Positions 32,295-41,059 are shown, counted from the first letter of the stretch. The stretch: 64,000 nt of DNA from HK-STAS-PATE-2 sp046350895 (GCA_046350895.1 JAXLZL010000001.1:62001-126000); one strand, 5' to 3'. A program made the numbers and translations. The notes: generated by a model from the letters alone, not told the origin.

Positions 32295-34310
32295 TTAACG
32301 AATTGCGTCGATTTTGCGCACTTTGGATTCTTCGACATAGGCATCCAAAATGTCACCGACCATGATCTTTGCTTTGCCCGAATAACTCAAACCGCACTCA
32401 GTGCCTGCAGGAGCTTCTTTGGTGGCGGATTTGCCTGACTGGAGGGATTCAATCGTGCCCTCACCGATAATCTCATCACCGCGCCACACGCGGAGCTTGG
32501 CACCGCTGACGAGCTTGCCCGTCTTCACGCGCATGCCAAGCACCATGCGTCCAGGTTCGGTTCTGAAGATGGCACCGACTTCTGCCTTACCCACATCGAT
32601 CACCGTCACTTCTTTTGGAAGAAGGGCATTCAAACGGACAACCGCATCATCGAACAAATCGTAAATGACTTTTGTGGTGATGATCTCGACGTCTTTATCG
32701 CGGGCAGAAACCGCGACTGGCGTAGGCACGGCCGTATTAAAGGCATAGACCACCGACGGCTTTGTCGTCGCGGCGCGTTCTACATCGGCTTCAGTGATAT
32801 TGCCCAAGCCTTTTTGCACGACGGTCAACGCAACAGCCTCGTGTTGAAAGCGCTCAAGAACACCGAGAATGGCTTCAAGTGAACCCAATACGTCGGACTT
32901 GAGCACGATGTTCAAGGTTGGTTTTTTGACATCGTCTTCGCTCGCCTGCTGCTTGGTGGCCGTCAATGATTCAACCGATTGGCGCACGACGCCTTTGACC
33001 TTTTTGGTCTCAAGCGAGCTTGCATCTTCTGGGACTTCGATGATGTCACCAACGGATGGCGATGCCTTGAAGCCGAGGATTTTGACCGGCATGCCCGGCG
33101 TGGCTTTTTCGAGAATTTTACCGTTCCAGTCTTTCATCATGCGCACGCGGCCATAGGCATTACCATTGATGCCGATCACGTCATTGCGGCGCAAGGTGCC
33201 GTTTTGCACGATGGCGGTAGCAACCGGACCCTCGCCTTTGTCGACGTGGGCTTCGATAACGGTACCCGCGGCCAATGCTTCAGGGTTTGCTCGGATGCGT
33301 TCACGTTCAACTTCAGCAACGAGCAAGACAAGCTCAAGAAGATCATCGATACCGGTACCGTTTTTTGCCGAAATTTTTGCCATCGGTACCTTGCCGCCCC
33401 ATTCTTCAACCGTGATGCCGATTTCAGCAAGCTGACCAAGAACGCGATTTGGATCAGCGTCTTCTTTATCAATTTTGTTTAACGCGACAACGAATGGAAG
33501 TTTAGCAGCTTGGATAATACTCGCAGCTTCTTTCGTCTGTGGTTGAACACCGTCATCAGCAGCAACGACAAGAATGGCGATATCAGCCACTTTGGCACCA
33601 CGAGAGCGCATGACCGTAAACGCTTCGTGACCTGGCGTATCAATAAAGGTAATGCGCTTGCCCTTTTTCTCAACCATGTAGGCACCGATATGCTGGGTGA
33701 TACCGCCGGACTCGCCCTCCATGACATTGGTTTTGCGGATGGCGTCGAGCGTACGGGTTTTACCGTGGTCAACGTGACCCATCACGACAACCACCGGCGG
33801 ACGGTCAACAAGAACAGCGTCATCTTGTTTGGTGAGAATTTCTTTCAAGCGGTCTTCGCTCTCAACGTTTTGCGAAAGCTCGGCAGCTGTTGCATCTTGG
33901 GCATTTGGCTTGAAACCAAGCTCTTCGGCGATGATCGATGCGGTGGTGAAATCAATGCGTTCGTTTTGGGACGCCAAAATACCAGCCTTCATGAGCTGCT
34001 GGATCACGCGCGTCACCGGCATGTTCAACAAACCGGCAAAATCACGCACGGCAATAACGGCAGGAAGGGTGACTTCACGAGGCTTGCCGTCAGCATCGGT
34101 AGAGACGGTGCCGCCGGCCTGCTGACGGTTGTAAGTGTCACGAAAACGCTCACGGCGTGAGTTCTCAAGCCATTTTTTATAGATCTGGTCGGCGGTGCGG
34201 TCATCGATCTTGATGGCGCGGGCACCAATGTCAAAGCCGAGCTCAGGGAGCTTAGCCAATAATTGCTGCGGAGTTACGCGTAGACGACGTGCGAGTTCAG
34301 TAACATTCAT
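32295..34310 (-). CDS. infB: Translation initiation factor IF-2
   Basis: This GTPase brings initiator tRNA to the ribosome. At 671 residues it is a short form without the long low-complexity N-terminal extension. It starts with an IF2_N-type domain (VTELARRLRVTPQQLLAKLP), followed by a second one near 83-140. The G domain has GHVDHGKT (178-185), DTPGHEAF and NKIDKEDADP. C-terminal domains follow to VEESKVRKIDAIR. The -10 box ends 7 nt before the ATG and no SD is present, implying a leaderless mRNA for a central initiation factor. Divergent from truB. Confidence 0.96.
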   Translation of the reverse strand: MNVTELARRLRVTPQQLLAKLPELGFDIGARAIKIDDRTADQIYKKWLENSRRERFRDTYNRQQAGGTVSTDADGKPREVTLPAVIAVRDFAGLLNMPVTRVIQQLMKAGILASQNERIDFTTASIIAEELGFKPNAQDATAAELSQNVESEDRLKEILTKQDDAVLVDRPPVVVVMGHVDHGKTRTLDAIRKTNVMEGESGGITQHIGAYMVEKKGKRITFIDTPGHEAFTVMRSRGAKVADIAILVVAADDGVQPQTKEAASIIQAAKLPFVVALNKIDKEDADPNRVLGQLAEIGITVEEWGGKVPMAKISAKNGTGIDDLLELVLLVAEVERERIRANPEALAAGTVIEAHVDKGEGPVATAIVQNGTLRRNDVIGINGNAYGRVRMMKDWNGKILEKATPGMPVKILGFKASPSVGDIIEVPEDASSLETKKVKGVVRQSVESLTATKQQASEDDVKKPTLNIVLKSDVLGSLEAILGVLERFQHEAVALTVVQKGLGNITEADVERAATTKPSVVYAFNTAVPTPVAVSARDKDVEIITTKVIYDLFDDAVVRLNALLPKEVTVIDVGKAEVGAIFRTEPGRMVLGMRVKTGKLVSGAKLRVWRGDEIIGEGTIESLQSGKSATKEAPAGTECGLSYSGKAKIMVGDILDAYVEESKVRKIDAIR

Positions 34311-34317
34311 GCGCGCA

Positions 34318-34346
34318 AGTTTAGGCTTATTTTAGCGAAAGGTCAA
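34318..34346 (-). promoter_or_regulatory. infB promoter, leaderless type
   Basis: TTGACC (34341-34346), 17-bp spacer, TAAACT (34318-34323) on the minus strand; 7 nt separate the -10 box from the ATG. Confidence 0.65.
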
Positions 34347-34384
34347 CCTTTTTATCATTACAATACCCACAAAAGGATATTCTA

Positions 34385-34413
34385 TTGTCAGAAGCGGCAA
34401 AAAAGGCTACATA
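34385..34413 (+). promoter_or_regulatory. truB promoter, leaderless type
   Basis: TTGTCA (34385-34390), 17-bp spacer, TACATA (34408-34413); 6 nt separate the -10 box from the ATG at 34420. Confidence 0.6.
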
Positions 34414-34419
34414 GAGGCC

Positions 34420-35133
34420 ATGAATCCCCCTGAGGCATTATCAGGACTCTTGCTGGTCGACAAACCCGCCGGCTGGACCTCGCATGACATCGTCGCCAAG
34501 ATGCGCGGCGTGCTTAAGATTAAGCGCATCGGCCATGCCGGCACTCTCGACCCGTTTGCGACGGGGCTCGTGATCTTGGGTATCAATAAAGGCACCAAAC
34601 ACCTTGAGAGCCTCATGCATCAAACCAAGGTCTACGAAACGACCATCAAGCTCGGTGCAACGAGTTCAACCTTTGATTGCGAAGGTGACATCCAAGAAAA
34701 AACCGTTGAACAAAAACCAACCATTGAAGCTATTAAAAAAGCCCTCGACAAATTTCGCGGTGGATACGAACAACGTGCACCGCTTTTTTCTGCCAAGCAT
34801 ATCAATGGCAAACGCCTTTATGATTTGGCACGCGAGGGCAAAGCCACCGAAGAGATGCGTCCAAGCAAACTAGTACGCATCGATAGCATCGATGTTTTGG
34901 ATTACCACTATCCCGAATTAACTCTCCGCATCACTTGCGGCAGCGGTACCTACATTCGCTCGATCGCCGACGATCTTGGCTGCGCGCTCGGGACCGGAGG
35001 TTACTGCCTTGCCCTGCGTCGCCTGTCGATTGGCTCGTATTTGGCCCAAAATGGCGTCAGTCCTGAAGCTGAAAAAACCATCATCGAGCAAGCCATTCTC
35101 CCGCTCACCTCAGATACCCCAAGTGGACAATAG
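34420..35133 (+). CDS. truB: tRNA pseudouridine(55) synthase TruB
   Basis: Makes pseudouridine 55 in the T-loop of tRNAs. The protein has LLVDKPAGWTSHD, the catalytic HAGTLDPFATGLV with Asp44, YETTIKLG, the SAKHINGKRLYDLAREG region and CGSGTYIRSIADDLG. At 237 residues it is compact, with little of the C-terminal PUA-like extension of larger TruB proteins. It is followed after ~100 bp by rny on the same strand. Confidence 0.95.
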   Translation: MNPPEALSGLLLVDKPAGWTSHDIVAKMRGVLKIKRIGHAGTLDPFATGLVILGINKGTKHLESLMHQTKVYETTIKLGATSSTFDCEGDIQEKTVEQKPTIEAIKKALDKFRGGYEQRAPLFSAKHINGKRLYDLAREGKATEEMRPSKLVRIDSIDVLDYHYPELTLRITCGSGTYIRSIADDLGCALGTGGYCLALRRLSIGSYLAQNGVSPEAEKTIIEQAILPLTSDTPSGQ

Positions 35134-35236
35134 ACCCAACCTTTGGTACTTTCGGCATTAAGAGCTTCTGGCTGATTTGTTCGCTCCCCTACCTAACATT
35201 CAACTCCGTTTGGAGATCCTAAGAAAAACAAAAGAT

Positions 35237-36772
35237 ATGAACGAAACCCTGATTGGGGCCGGATTCGCTTTGCTTGGCGTCGCCGCCGGCACAGGCATCG
35301 GTTATTATGTCCGCGAGCAAAAAAGCTTGCGCGGATTCGACGATGCAAAACGATCCGCTGAAGAATTACTAAACGCCGCGGCCTCCAAAGAAACCGAGGT
35401 GCTCGCCAAAGCCAAAGAAAAAGCGATCAAGATCTTAGAAGACGCGCGCCTCGAAGAGAAGCGCGCCCTTGAAGATGTCCGCAAGCACCAAGACGCTTTG
35501 CTTGAACGCGAACAAAGCGTGCACCGCAAAAGCGAAGACATCGACAAGGCAAAGGCTGAACTCGAACAGTCCAAGCAAAACCTGCTTGAAAAACACGCCG
35601 AAGCCGAGAAGGCTAAACTCGAAGCCGTTGCCGCCGTTGAACGCGTCGCCGGCCTCACTAAAGAACAGGCCATCGAACAGCTGCTTCAGCGCGTCGAAAC
35701 CGACCATAACGAGGTCTTGGTCGGCCGCATGAAAAAACTTGAAGAACAAGGTGCCGAAGAACTCGACCGCAAGGCCAAGTCGATCATGTCGCTCATCATC
35801 CAAAAGCAAGCGTCATCGCACGTTGCCGAAACAACGACGACCCTCGTTGAGTTGCCGTCAGAAGAAATGAAAGGCCGCATCATCGGCCGCGAAGGACGCA
35901 ATATCAAAGCCATCGAGCTGCTCACCGGTTGTGAGCTCATCATTGATGATACACCGGGTGCTGTGACCGTTTCAGGCTTCTCCCCTATCCGTCGCCAGGT
36001 CGCCAAGCGCGCCTTACAGAATTTGATTAATGACGGTCGCATCCACCCAGGACGCATCGAAGAATTCGTCGACCAAGCAAAAAAAGATTTGGCCGTTGAT
36101 ATCAAAAAAGCCGGTGAAGATGCATTGTTTCAGATTGGCATCCCCGTTGGCAGTATTGATCCGAAGTTCACGCAGATTGTTGGCCGCTTAAAATTTCGCA
36201 CCAGTTATGGCCAGAATGCCCTGATGCATTCGCTCGAGGTTGCTCAACTCTCTGGTTTGCTCGCTGAAGAACTTGGCGCTGATGTCTCAGTCTGCAAAAT
36301 GGGCGGGCTCTTTCATGACGTGGGCAAGGCGGTGGACCATGACATGCAGGGCTCGCACCCTGAACTCGGTTATCAGATCATGAAGAAGTACGGATTCCCA
36401 GAGGAGATTTGTTACCAATCGATTGGCCACCACGAAGACAACCCAAAAACCCTTGAAGCGATCATTGTAAAAGCGGCTGACGCCATTTCTGGCGCACGAC
36501 CTGGCGCACGCAAAGATTCACTTGAGTTTTACGTGAAGCGACTCAAAGACCTTGAGCAGGCAGCCATGTCATTCGAGGGTGTTGAAAAAGTCTATGCCAT
36601 CCAGGCTGGCCGCGAGATTCGCGTCTTTGTGAATCCGAGCGCCATCGATGACTACAAGGCGGCAAAACTGGCACGCGCCATCGCCAAAAAGATTGAGTCC
36701 GAAATGAAATTCCCGGGCGAAGTCCGCGTAACCGTTATCCGCGAAACCCGCACGATCGAGTACGCTAGATAA
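35237..36772 (+). CDS. rny: Ribonuclease Y
   Basis: A membrane-anchored endoribonuclease that initiates mRNA decay. The start at 35237 (MNETLIGAGFALLGV) places the single membrane span at about 5-24; the open frame extends 20 codons further up without sense. A long charged coiled coil (about 30-190) precedes the KH domain (GRIIGREGRNIKAIE) and the HD domain with HDVGKAVDHDMQGSHPE. At 511 residues it has the usual family size. No E. coli-type RNase E is visible here, consistent with RNase Y being the main decay enzyme. Confidence 0.96.
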   Translation: MNETLIGAGFALLGVAAGTGIGYYVREQKSLRGFDDAKRSAEELLNAAASKETEVLAKAKEKAIKILEDARLEEKRALEDVRKHQDALLEREQSVHRKSEDIDKAKAELEQSKQNLLEKHAEAEKAKLEAVAAVERVAGLTKEQAIEQLLQRVETDHNEVLVGRMKKLEEQGAEELDRKAKSIMSLIIQKQASSHVAETTTTLVELPSEEMKGRIIGREGRNIKAIELLTGCELIIDDTPGAVTVSGFSPIRRQVAKRALQNLINDGRIHPGRIEEFVDQAKKDLAVDIKKAGEDALFQIGIPVGSIDPKFTQIVGRLKFRTSYGQNALMHSLEVAQLSGLLAEELGADVSVCKMGGLFHDVGKAVDHDMQGSHPELGYQIMKKYGFPEEICYQSIGHHEDNPKTLEAIIVKAADAISGARPGARKDSLEFYVKRLKDLEQAAMSFEGVEKVYAIQAGREIRVFVNPSAIDDYKAAKLARAIAKKIESEMKFPGEVRVTVIRETRTIEYAR

Positions 36773-36789
36773 TAAAATATCAATAGGAT

Positions 36790-36818
36790 TTGCTCTGTTG
36801 AGCCAAATTTTGTATCAT
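36790..36818 (+). promoter_or_regulatory. Promoter of the HU gene
   Basis: TTGCTC (36790-36795), 17-bp spacer, TATCAT (36813-36818). The 5' leader would be about 29 nt. Confidence 0.5.
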
Positions 36819-36853
36819 ACAGGACGTCTAATCATTGTTCTTAACTCTCGCAT

Positions 36854-37168
36854 ATGAACAAGGCAGAACTTATCAACCACCTTTCGGAGAAAGTCGGCAT
36901 CAATAAGAAGCAGGCTGAAGACTCGATTGAAGCCATCGTCGACGTCATCACCACGACCCTTCAGCAGGGCGGTGAGGTCAATATCGCCGGTTTTGGCGCC
37001 TTCATGGCCAAGACCCGCAAAGCCCGCATGGGCGTGAACCCTCAGAACCCTACCGAGAAGATCCAAATCGACGAGGTACGCGTTCCGAAGTTCAAAGCAG
37101 GCAAGGGCCTCAAGGATGCTCTTAAGAAGCCATCCACTCCAGCAGCACCAGCTACTCCAACGATGTAA
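36854..37168 (+). CDS. hup: DNA-binding protein HU family
   Basis: A nucleoid-associated protein of 104 residues. The N-terminal MNKAELINHLSEKVGINKKQ, the VNIAGFGAF turn and the arm region with RKARMGVNPQNPTEKIQI are classic, as is the C-terminal VPKFKAGKGLKDAL. A short Pro/Ala/Thr tail follows the HU fold. Its own promoter and a strong terminator make it monocistronic. Confidence 0.95.
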   Translation: MNKAELINHLSEKVGINKKQAEDSIEAIVDVITTTLQQGGEVNIAGFGAFMAKTRKARMGVNPQNPTEKIQIDEVRVPKFKAGKGLKDALKKPSTPAAPATPTM

Positions 37169-37169
37169 G

Positions 37170-37200
37170 AAAAATCCCCGACCGATGTCGGGGATTTTTT
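37170..37200. terminator. Terminator between hup and proS
   Basis: A 13-bp perfect stem (AAAAATCCCCGAC with GTCGGGGATTTTT) and a 4-nt loop. A- and T-runs on both sides let it serve hup and the convergent proS. Confidence 0.85.
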
Positions 37201-37212
37201 ATTGTTGTTTTT

Positions 37213-38484
37213 TTATTGAGCCAGCGAAACATTGATCGCCTCGCTCAAGTCTTCGACGGCGACGAGCACCGCTTCTTCAGCATTGCGCAGCTTCCATTCG
37301 ACGGCGCCTTGGGCGAGCGTCTTTTCTGAAATCACGATACGCAACGGCAAGCCGATTAAATCCGCATCGGCGAATTTTTCGCCGGCGCTGACATCGGTGC
37401 GGTCGTCCCACAAGACTTCGATGTCTTGCTGCCAAAGCGATTCATACAATTCTTGCGATGCTTGCAAGACGCGTTCTTGCACTTCTGGATTTTTGTTCGG
37501 GACGCTCACGAGGTGTACGTGGTACGGAGCGACCGACATCGGCCACATCATGCCGCGGTCATCGTGAAGCGCTTCAACGATGGTGCCAACAAGGCGCGTG
37601 GTACCGATACCGTAGCAGCCCATTTTTGCCGTCATGCGCTCGCCGTTTTCAGCCGTGAAGGCAACGTCGAATGCGTCAGAAAAACGCGTACCGAGGTCAA
37701 AGATATTGCCAACCTCGACGCCCGTATGAAGCTCGAGCGGCAAGCCGTTTTCTGGCGAAGCGTCCCCTTCTTTTAAACTCGTGATCTCAGTGTTCTGGGC
37801 AAAGGTGCCTTCTCGGGTCGTGAGGATCTTGTCTTCACCGGCAGGGGTCAATACCTGAAACTCATGCGAAAACTTTTTTGAAAACGCACCGCCCGATGCT
37901 TCAACAACCTTGGCGTTCAAACCGCAGCGAGAAAAAACGGTAAGATAGGTCTCGAGAGCTTTTGCGTAAAACTCTTCAAGATCTTCTTGCGTGGCATGAA
38001 ATGAGTAAAGATCTTTCATGCCGAATTCACGGCCACGAAGCACACCGCTCTTGGCGCGCAACTCATCGCGAAACTTGGTCTGGATCTGGTACACCGAAAC
38101 CGGCAAGTCTTTGTATGAACGGATGAACTCCTTGATCAGGGGCGTCACTACTTCTTCGTGGGTTGGACCGAGGCCATAGGTTTTGCCCGTTTGGCTGTCG
38201 AGCTTAAAGAGCACGTCTACCGTGTCCCAGCGGCCCGTTTGGTCCCAATGTTCTTTGGCCTGGAGGGCAGGCAAAAGCACCTCTTGGGCGCCGAGGCGGT
38301 TCATCTCTTCACGGACGATGTTCTCAACCTTGCGAAGGACGCGCAAACCCAATGGGAGCCAAGCATAAACGCCGGCCATCTCTTGGCGGACAAAGCCCGC
38401 CTGAAGCAAAAGTTTGGCGTTTACGGAGTCCGCGTCATGGGTCACGGATTTGGAGGTTTTGGAAACCAGCTTCGAATACAGCAT
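37213..38484 (-). CDS. proS: Prolyl-tRNA synthetase, short form without editing insertion
   Basis: A class II aminoacyl-tRNA synthetase. The ATG at 38484 (MLYSKLVSKTSKSVTHD) is the likely start, giving 423 residues. Motif 2 appears as KFRDELRAKSGVLRGREFGMKDLYSF-like sequence (about 130-155). The ATP/proline pocket includes GPTHEE, and motif 3 has GCYGIGTTRLVG. The C-terminal anticodon-binding domain begins near YHVHLVSVPN. It lacks the ~180-residue YbaK-like editing insert found in E. coli ProRS. Convergent with hup. Confidence 0.94.
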   Translation of the reverse strand: MLYSKLVSKTSKSVTHDADSVNAKLLLQAGFVRQEMAGVYAWLPLGLRVLRKVENIVREEMNRLGAQEVLLPALQAKEHWDQTGRWDTVDVLFKLDSQTGKTYGLGPTHEEVVTPLIKEFIRSYKDLPVSVYQIQTKFRDELRAKSGVLRGREFGMKDLYSFHATQEDLEEFYAKALETYLTVFSRCGLNAKVVEASGGAFSKKFSHEFQVLTPAGEDKILTTREGTFAQNTEITSLKEGDASPENGLPLELHTGVEVGNIFDLGTRFSDAFDVAFTAENGERMTAKMGCYGIGTTRLVGTIVEALHDDRGMMWPMSVAPYHVHLVSVPNKNPEVQERVLQASQELYESLWQQDIEVLWDDRTDVSAGEKFADADLIGLPLRIVISEKTLAQGAVEWKLRNAEEAVLVAVEDLSEAINVSLAQ

Positions 38485-38558
38485 AGATGCGCAGAGCATA
38501 GCGACGGATGCCGCTTCGCGCAAGCCGGCAAAAGAGGTATCATAATGCCATTACTCTT

Positions 38559-39704
38559 ATGGAAGGCTTATTTGGAGGCAATCGAGAAACCGTCAGGTCC
38601 GAAAAGCGCGAGCAACTGCGCCATCTTGAGATTGCCGCCGATACAGCCACCTCACCCCTGCATCCCGAGACCAATGAAGACACCTTGTACTTCTCGCAAG
38701 AACGCGGTGTCTTTGGCGTCTTTGATGGCATCGGTGGTGCACCTGCCGGTGATCTCGCTTCGCGTGCCGCTGCACGCCAGCTGACCAAACAAGCCCTCGA
38801 GCAACCGATTTTGCACGCGGATTCGCCCGAAGCCCTCAAAACGGCGAACGATGTCGCGAATGTTTTTTTGGCCGACGTCGAACACCCACTGCAAAAAAAC
38901 GATGTCGAAGCCGCTTGCAAAACGGTGATGAAACGCATCAATATCGCTCTCGACACGTTGACCGACAATCCGAGCCTTCAACCGACCTTCATGGCCTATG
39001 CTGAAAAAAAGTACAAGGTAAAAATAAATCCCGAAGAGTATTCGGGCCGAATCCGCATCAAAGATGCAGCACGCGACTTGGGCACCACGGTTTCGCTTGG
39101 CAAAATCTGGACCACGGCAGAAGGCGACCGTAAACTCACCATTGCCCATATCGGTGACAGCGCCATTTATCGCTTGCGTGGCGAGCATTTTGACAAGTTA
39201 ACCGTCGACGATTCTTTCATTACTCCGCTTGTTGCCATGGGACTTTTGCCAAGCGAAGAAGAATATTCAAAACGCACCACGGGCCAACCGAATGCGCCTG
39301 ACTATTCTGAACTCCGTATTAGCATTGACGACATCCGTAAAAACAAAAAAGCCAGCCGCACCTTGCTCGGCCTGGCAAACTATTTTGCTTTGAACAATAC
39401 GAGTATCGCCGTTAACGACATCAGGCACTACGTCACCCAAAGCATGAGCGCCAACCCGTATGACGCGATAACGCCGCGCGTCTTTACGACCGACGTGCAA
39501 GAGAATGACGTCTTTGTCGCATTAACCGACGGCGTGATCGACAATCTCACCCATGACGAAATTCGCTCATTGGTAGAACGCAAAAAAGACGATCCGCAAC
39601 AACTCACGCTTTTGCTCAAGTCTTATGCCATGGCACGCTCCAAGAGCGACCACGTGCGCGCCAAACAAGACGATATCACGGCCATCGCCGTGCGCGTCAC
39701 CTAA
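38559..39704 (+). CDS. PP2C-family protein serine/threonine phosphatase
   Basis: A metal-dependent phosphatase of 381 residues, starting at the ATG at 38559 (MEGLFGGNRETVRS). Motifs: NEDTLYFS, FGVFDGIGGAPAGDLAS (motif 2 with the metal-binding Asp), LTIAHIGDSAIYRLRG, and VFVALTDGVIDNLTHDEI near the end. A ~60-residue insertion after about 230 is richer in Asn/Tyr than usual. No membrane span is present, so it is a cytoplasmic enzyme. The partner kinase is not in this window. Confidence 0.88.
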   Translation: MEGLFGGNRETVRSEKREQLRHLEIAADTATSPLHPETNEDTLYFSQERGVFGVFDGIGGAPAGDLASRAAARQLTKQALEQPILHADSPEALKTANDVANVFLADVEHPLQKNDVEAACKTVMKRINIALDTLTDNPSLQPTFMAYAEKKYKVKINPEEYSGRIRIKDAARDLGTTVSLGKIWTTAEGDRKLTIAHIGDSAIYRLRGEHFDKLTVDDSFITPLVAMGLLPSEEEYSKRTTGQPNAPDYSELRISIDDIRKNKKASRTLLGLANYFALNNTSIAVNDIRHYVTQSMSANPYDAITPRVFTTDVQENDVFVALTDGVIDNLTHDEIRSLVERKKDDPQQLTLLLKSYAMARSKSDHVRAKQDDITAIAVRVT

Positions 39705-39709
39705 CATAA

Positions 39710-39730
39710 ACCACCCGGTGCGCGGGTGGT
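39710..39730. terminator. Short hairpin between the PP2C gene and the convergent small gene
   Basis: An 8-bp GC-rich stem (39710-39717 with 39723-39730) lies between two convergent stops. There is no clear T-run on either side, so its strength is uncertain. Confidence 0.45.
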
Positions 39731-39731
39731 C

Positions 39732-40136
39732 TCAGGAGTTCTCTTCGCCTGGTTGATGGCGATTGGCTTTTGCCAAGGAGCTGTCATTACGGTATTCACA
39801 GGTTACCCCACCGATAGTGAGAGCGAGGCGTGAAAAAGGGGCGTGCGCACCTTTTGTATCGGACGGGATGGGCAAGGACTCATCCTGTCGCGGCAGAATA
39901 GCACCAGTGATCGAGCTGCCGTCATTCACGGTAAACCGCAGGATGGCATTGATGCCGGGGTCATCAGCTGGTGCGTCGTCCAGCCATAGACGAATACCAA
40001 CGCCTTTGAAGCTGCTCAGGTGGGGAAACTCGCGCCCCACAGTCAAGACCAACAACCACCCACGATCGCTGGGCAGGATACTTACCTGCTTGATCGCATC
40101 CAAAAACGCCTTGCTAACGAGCGACACTTCGGGCAT
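39732..40136 (-). CDS. Small SD-led protein of unknown function
   Basis: A 134-residue soluble protein. The preferred start is the ATG at 40136 (MPEVSLVSKAFLDAIK), with GAGGTG four nt upstream; an ATG 12 nt earlier lies on the SD itself. The sequence is beta-rich (GWLLVLTVGREFPHL, VGIRLWLDDAP, FSRLALTIGGVTCEYR), and no family is recognised. It has a strong promoter of its own (TTGACA / TATGTT). The SD site and G/C-ending codons set it apart from the neighbouring core genes. Confidence 0.7.
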   Translation of the reverse strand: MPEVSLVSKAFLDAIKQVSILPSDRGWLLVLTVGREFPHLSSFKGVGIRLWLDDAPADDPGINAILRFTVNDGSSITGAILPRQDESLPIPSDTKGAHAPFSRLALTIGGVTCEYRNDSSLAKANRHQPGEENS

Positions 40137-40168
40137 GAGGCACCTCACTCATGAATGAACTGACCGGA

Positions 40169-40196
40169 AACATATCAAAATAGGCATTTTTGTCAA
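40169..40196 (-). promoter_or_regulatory. Promoter of the small SD-led gene
   Basis: TTGACA (40191-40196), 16-bp spacer, TATGTT (40169-40174) on the minus strand. Confidence 0.6.
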
Positions 40197-40215
40197 CTAG
40201 GCCTGCTGACTTGCT

Positions 40216-40244
40216 TTGACAAATCGCTAGGCTCTGCCTATAAT
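40216..40244 (+). promoter_or_regulatory. Perfect consensus promoter of tRNA-Lys
   Basis: TTGACA (40216-40221), exactly 17 bp, TATAAT (40239-40244): an exact match to the sigma70 consensus, ending 15 bp before the tRNA. Confidence 0.9.
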
Positions 40245-40259
40245 CCGGTCACAATTTGC

Positions 40260-40336
40260 GGATTGGTAGCTCAATCGGTTAGAGCAGAGGCCTCTTAAGC
40301 CTAAGGTTCTGGGTTCGATTCCCAGCCGATCCACCA
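40260..40336 (+). tRNA. tRNA-Lys (anticodon CTT)
   Basis: 77 nt with CCA encoded. The acceptor stem GGATTGG pairs with CCGATCC (one wobble), the D-stem GCTC with GAGC, and the T-arm is CTGGG-TTCGATT-CCCAG. The anticodon loop CTCTTAA has U33 and CTT, so it reads AAG lysine codons. The 27-43 pair is G-A, a small irregularity. Confidence 0.93.
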
Positions 40337-40339
40337 TAC

Positions 40340-40366
40340 AAAAACCCCGCCATACGGCGGGGTTTT
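40340..40366 (+). terminator. Terminator after tRNA-Lys
   Basis: A stem AAAACCCCGC with GCGGGGTTTTT begins 3 nt after the CCA end. It has a T5 run, and a TTGACA hexamer for the next gene starts 4 bp later. Confidence 0.85.
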
Positions 40367-40454
40367 TGTATTGACAATTCAATATAACTCGCCCAGTATT
40401 GCTTTACCTCGATCAAATAAGACCGTACCCAGCCATACATTAAGGAGCGTGCAT

Positions 40455-40703
40455 ATGGCCAAGAGATCCAAATCCGAAAAGCGCGAGGCGAAAGCCGATG
40501 TACGCAAACGGATTCAAATCGATTTCAGCGGTGATGCTTACGATAAGTTACAGGAGCTGCGTCGCAGGCTTGATGCTTCGACAAACGCCGAAGTCATCCG
40601 CCGCGCGCTAGGAGCCCTTGAGCTTCTTCTGAACGAACGAGACTCAGGAACCCGACTCCTTCTCCATGACGGGAAATCCATACGCGAGATTGTGACCTTC
40701 TAA
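40455..40703 (+). CDS. Small ribbon-helix-helix DNA-binding protein
   Basis: An 82-residue protein starting at the ATG at 40455, with AAGGAG seven nt upstream. A basic N-terminus (MAKRSKSEKREAKADVRKR) precedes a likely CopG/Arc-type fold: strand RIQIDFSGDAYDKLQELRRR, then the turn and second helix ASTNAEVIRRALGALELL. This fold binds DNA as a dimer, so a regulator or antitoxin-like role is possible. The following gene is a small membrane protein with no toxin motif that I can see. TTGACA at 40371-40376 is the likely -35; the -10 is unclear. Confidence 0.75.
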   Translation: MAKRSKSEKREAKADVRKRIQIDFSGDAYDKLQELRRRLDASTNAEVIRRALGALELLLNERDSGTRLLLHDGKSIREIVTF

Positions 40704-40728
40704 ACTGCCAACAGTCACGAGGTGGGGC

Positions 40729-41022
40729 ATGAATGAAATTTTTGCACGCATCAACCAACTGGGCTTCATGGGCTGGGCTATCACCATCATCGCCACCGGC
40801 GTCAGCCTCTCCGGCATCCTCCTGTTCATTTTCGACACGGTAGCAAGGGTTCGGCGCAAGATCGACTTGAAGGTTGACCCGATCGAACCGGCCACAGTCG
40901 AATTAACTTCAGAGCAGAAAGAAGCAGCCGTCAAAAAGATGGTCGGCCAAGGCTATACCTATCACGGTTTCGGCAACTTCTCGAAGCCCGTCGATACCAG
41001 TCACCTGCGCAGATCGAACTGA
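40729..41022 (+). CDS. Small single-span membrane protein
   Basis: A 97-residue protein with GAGGTGG just before the ATG. A membrane span at about 15-37 (WAITIIATGVSLSGILLFIF) is followed by a basic stop-transfer stretch (ARVRRKIDLK) and a polar tail (ELTSEQKEAAVKKMVGQGYT). No family is recognised. It lies 25 bp after the ribbon-helix-helix gene and shares its terminator, so the two likely form one small operon. Confidence 0.65.
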   Translation: MNEIFARINQLGFMGWAITIIATGVSLSGILLFIFDTVARVRRKIDLKVDPIEPATVELTSEQKEAAVKKMVGQGYTYHGFGNFSKPVDTSHLRRSN

Positions 41023-41032
41023 CACTGAACGC

Positions 41033-41059
41033 AAAGAGAGGCTCTCGCCTCTCTTTTTT
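41033..41059. terminator. Terminator between the small operon and ileS
   Basis: An AAAGAGAGG / CCTCTCTTT stem with a T6 run on the plus strand and an A-run on the other side; it also serves the convergent ileS gene. Confidence 0.8.
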
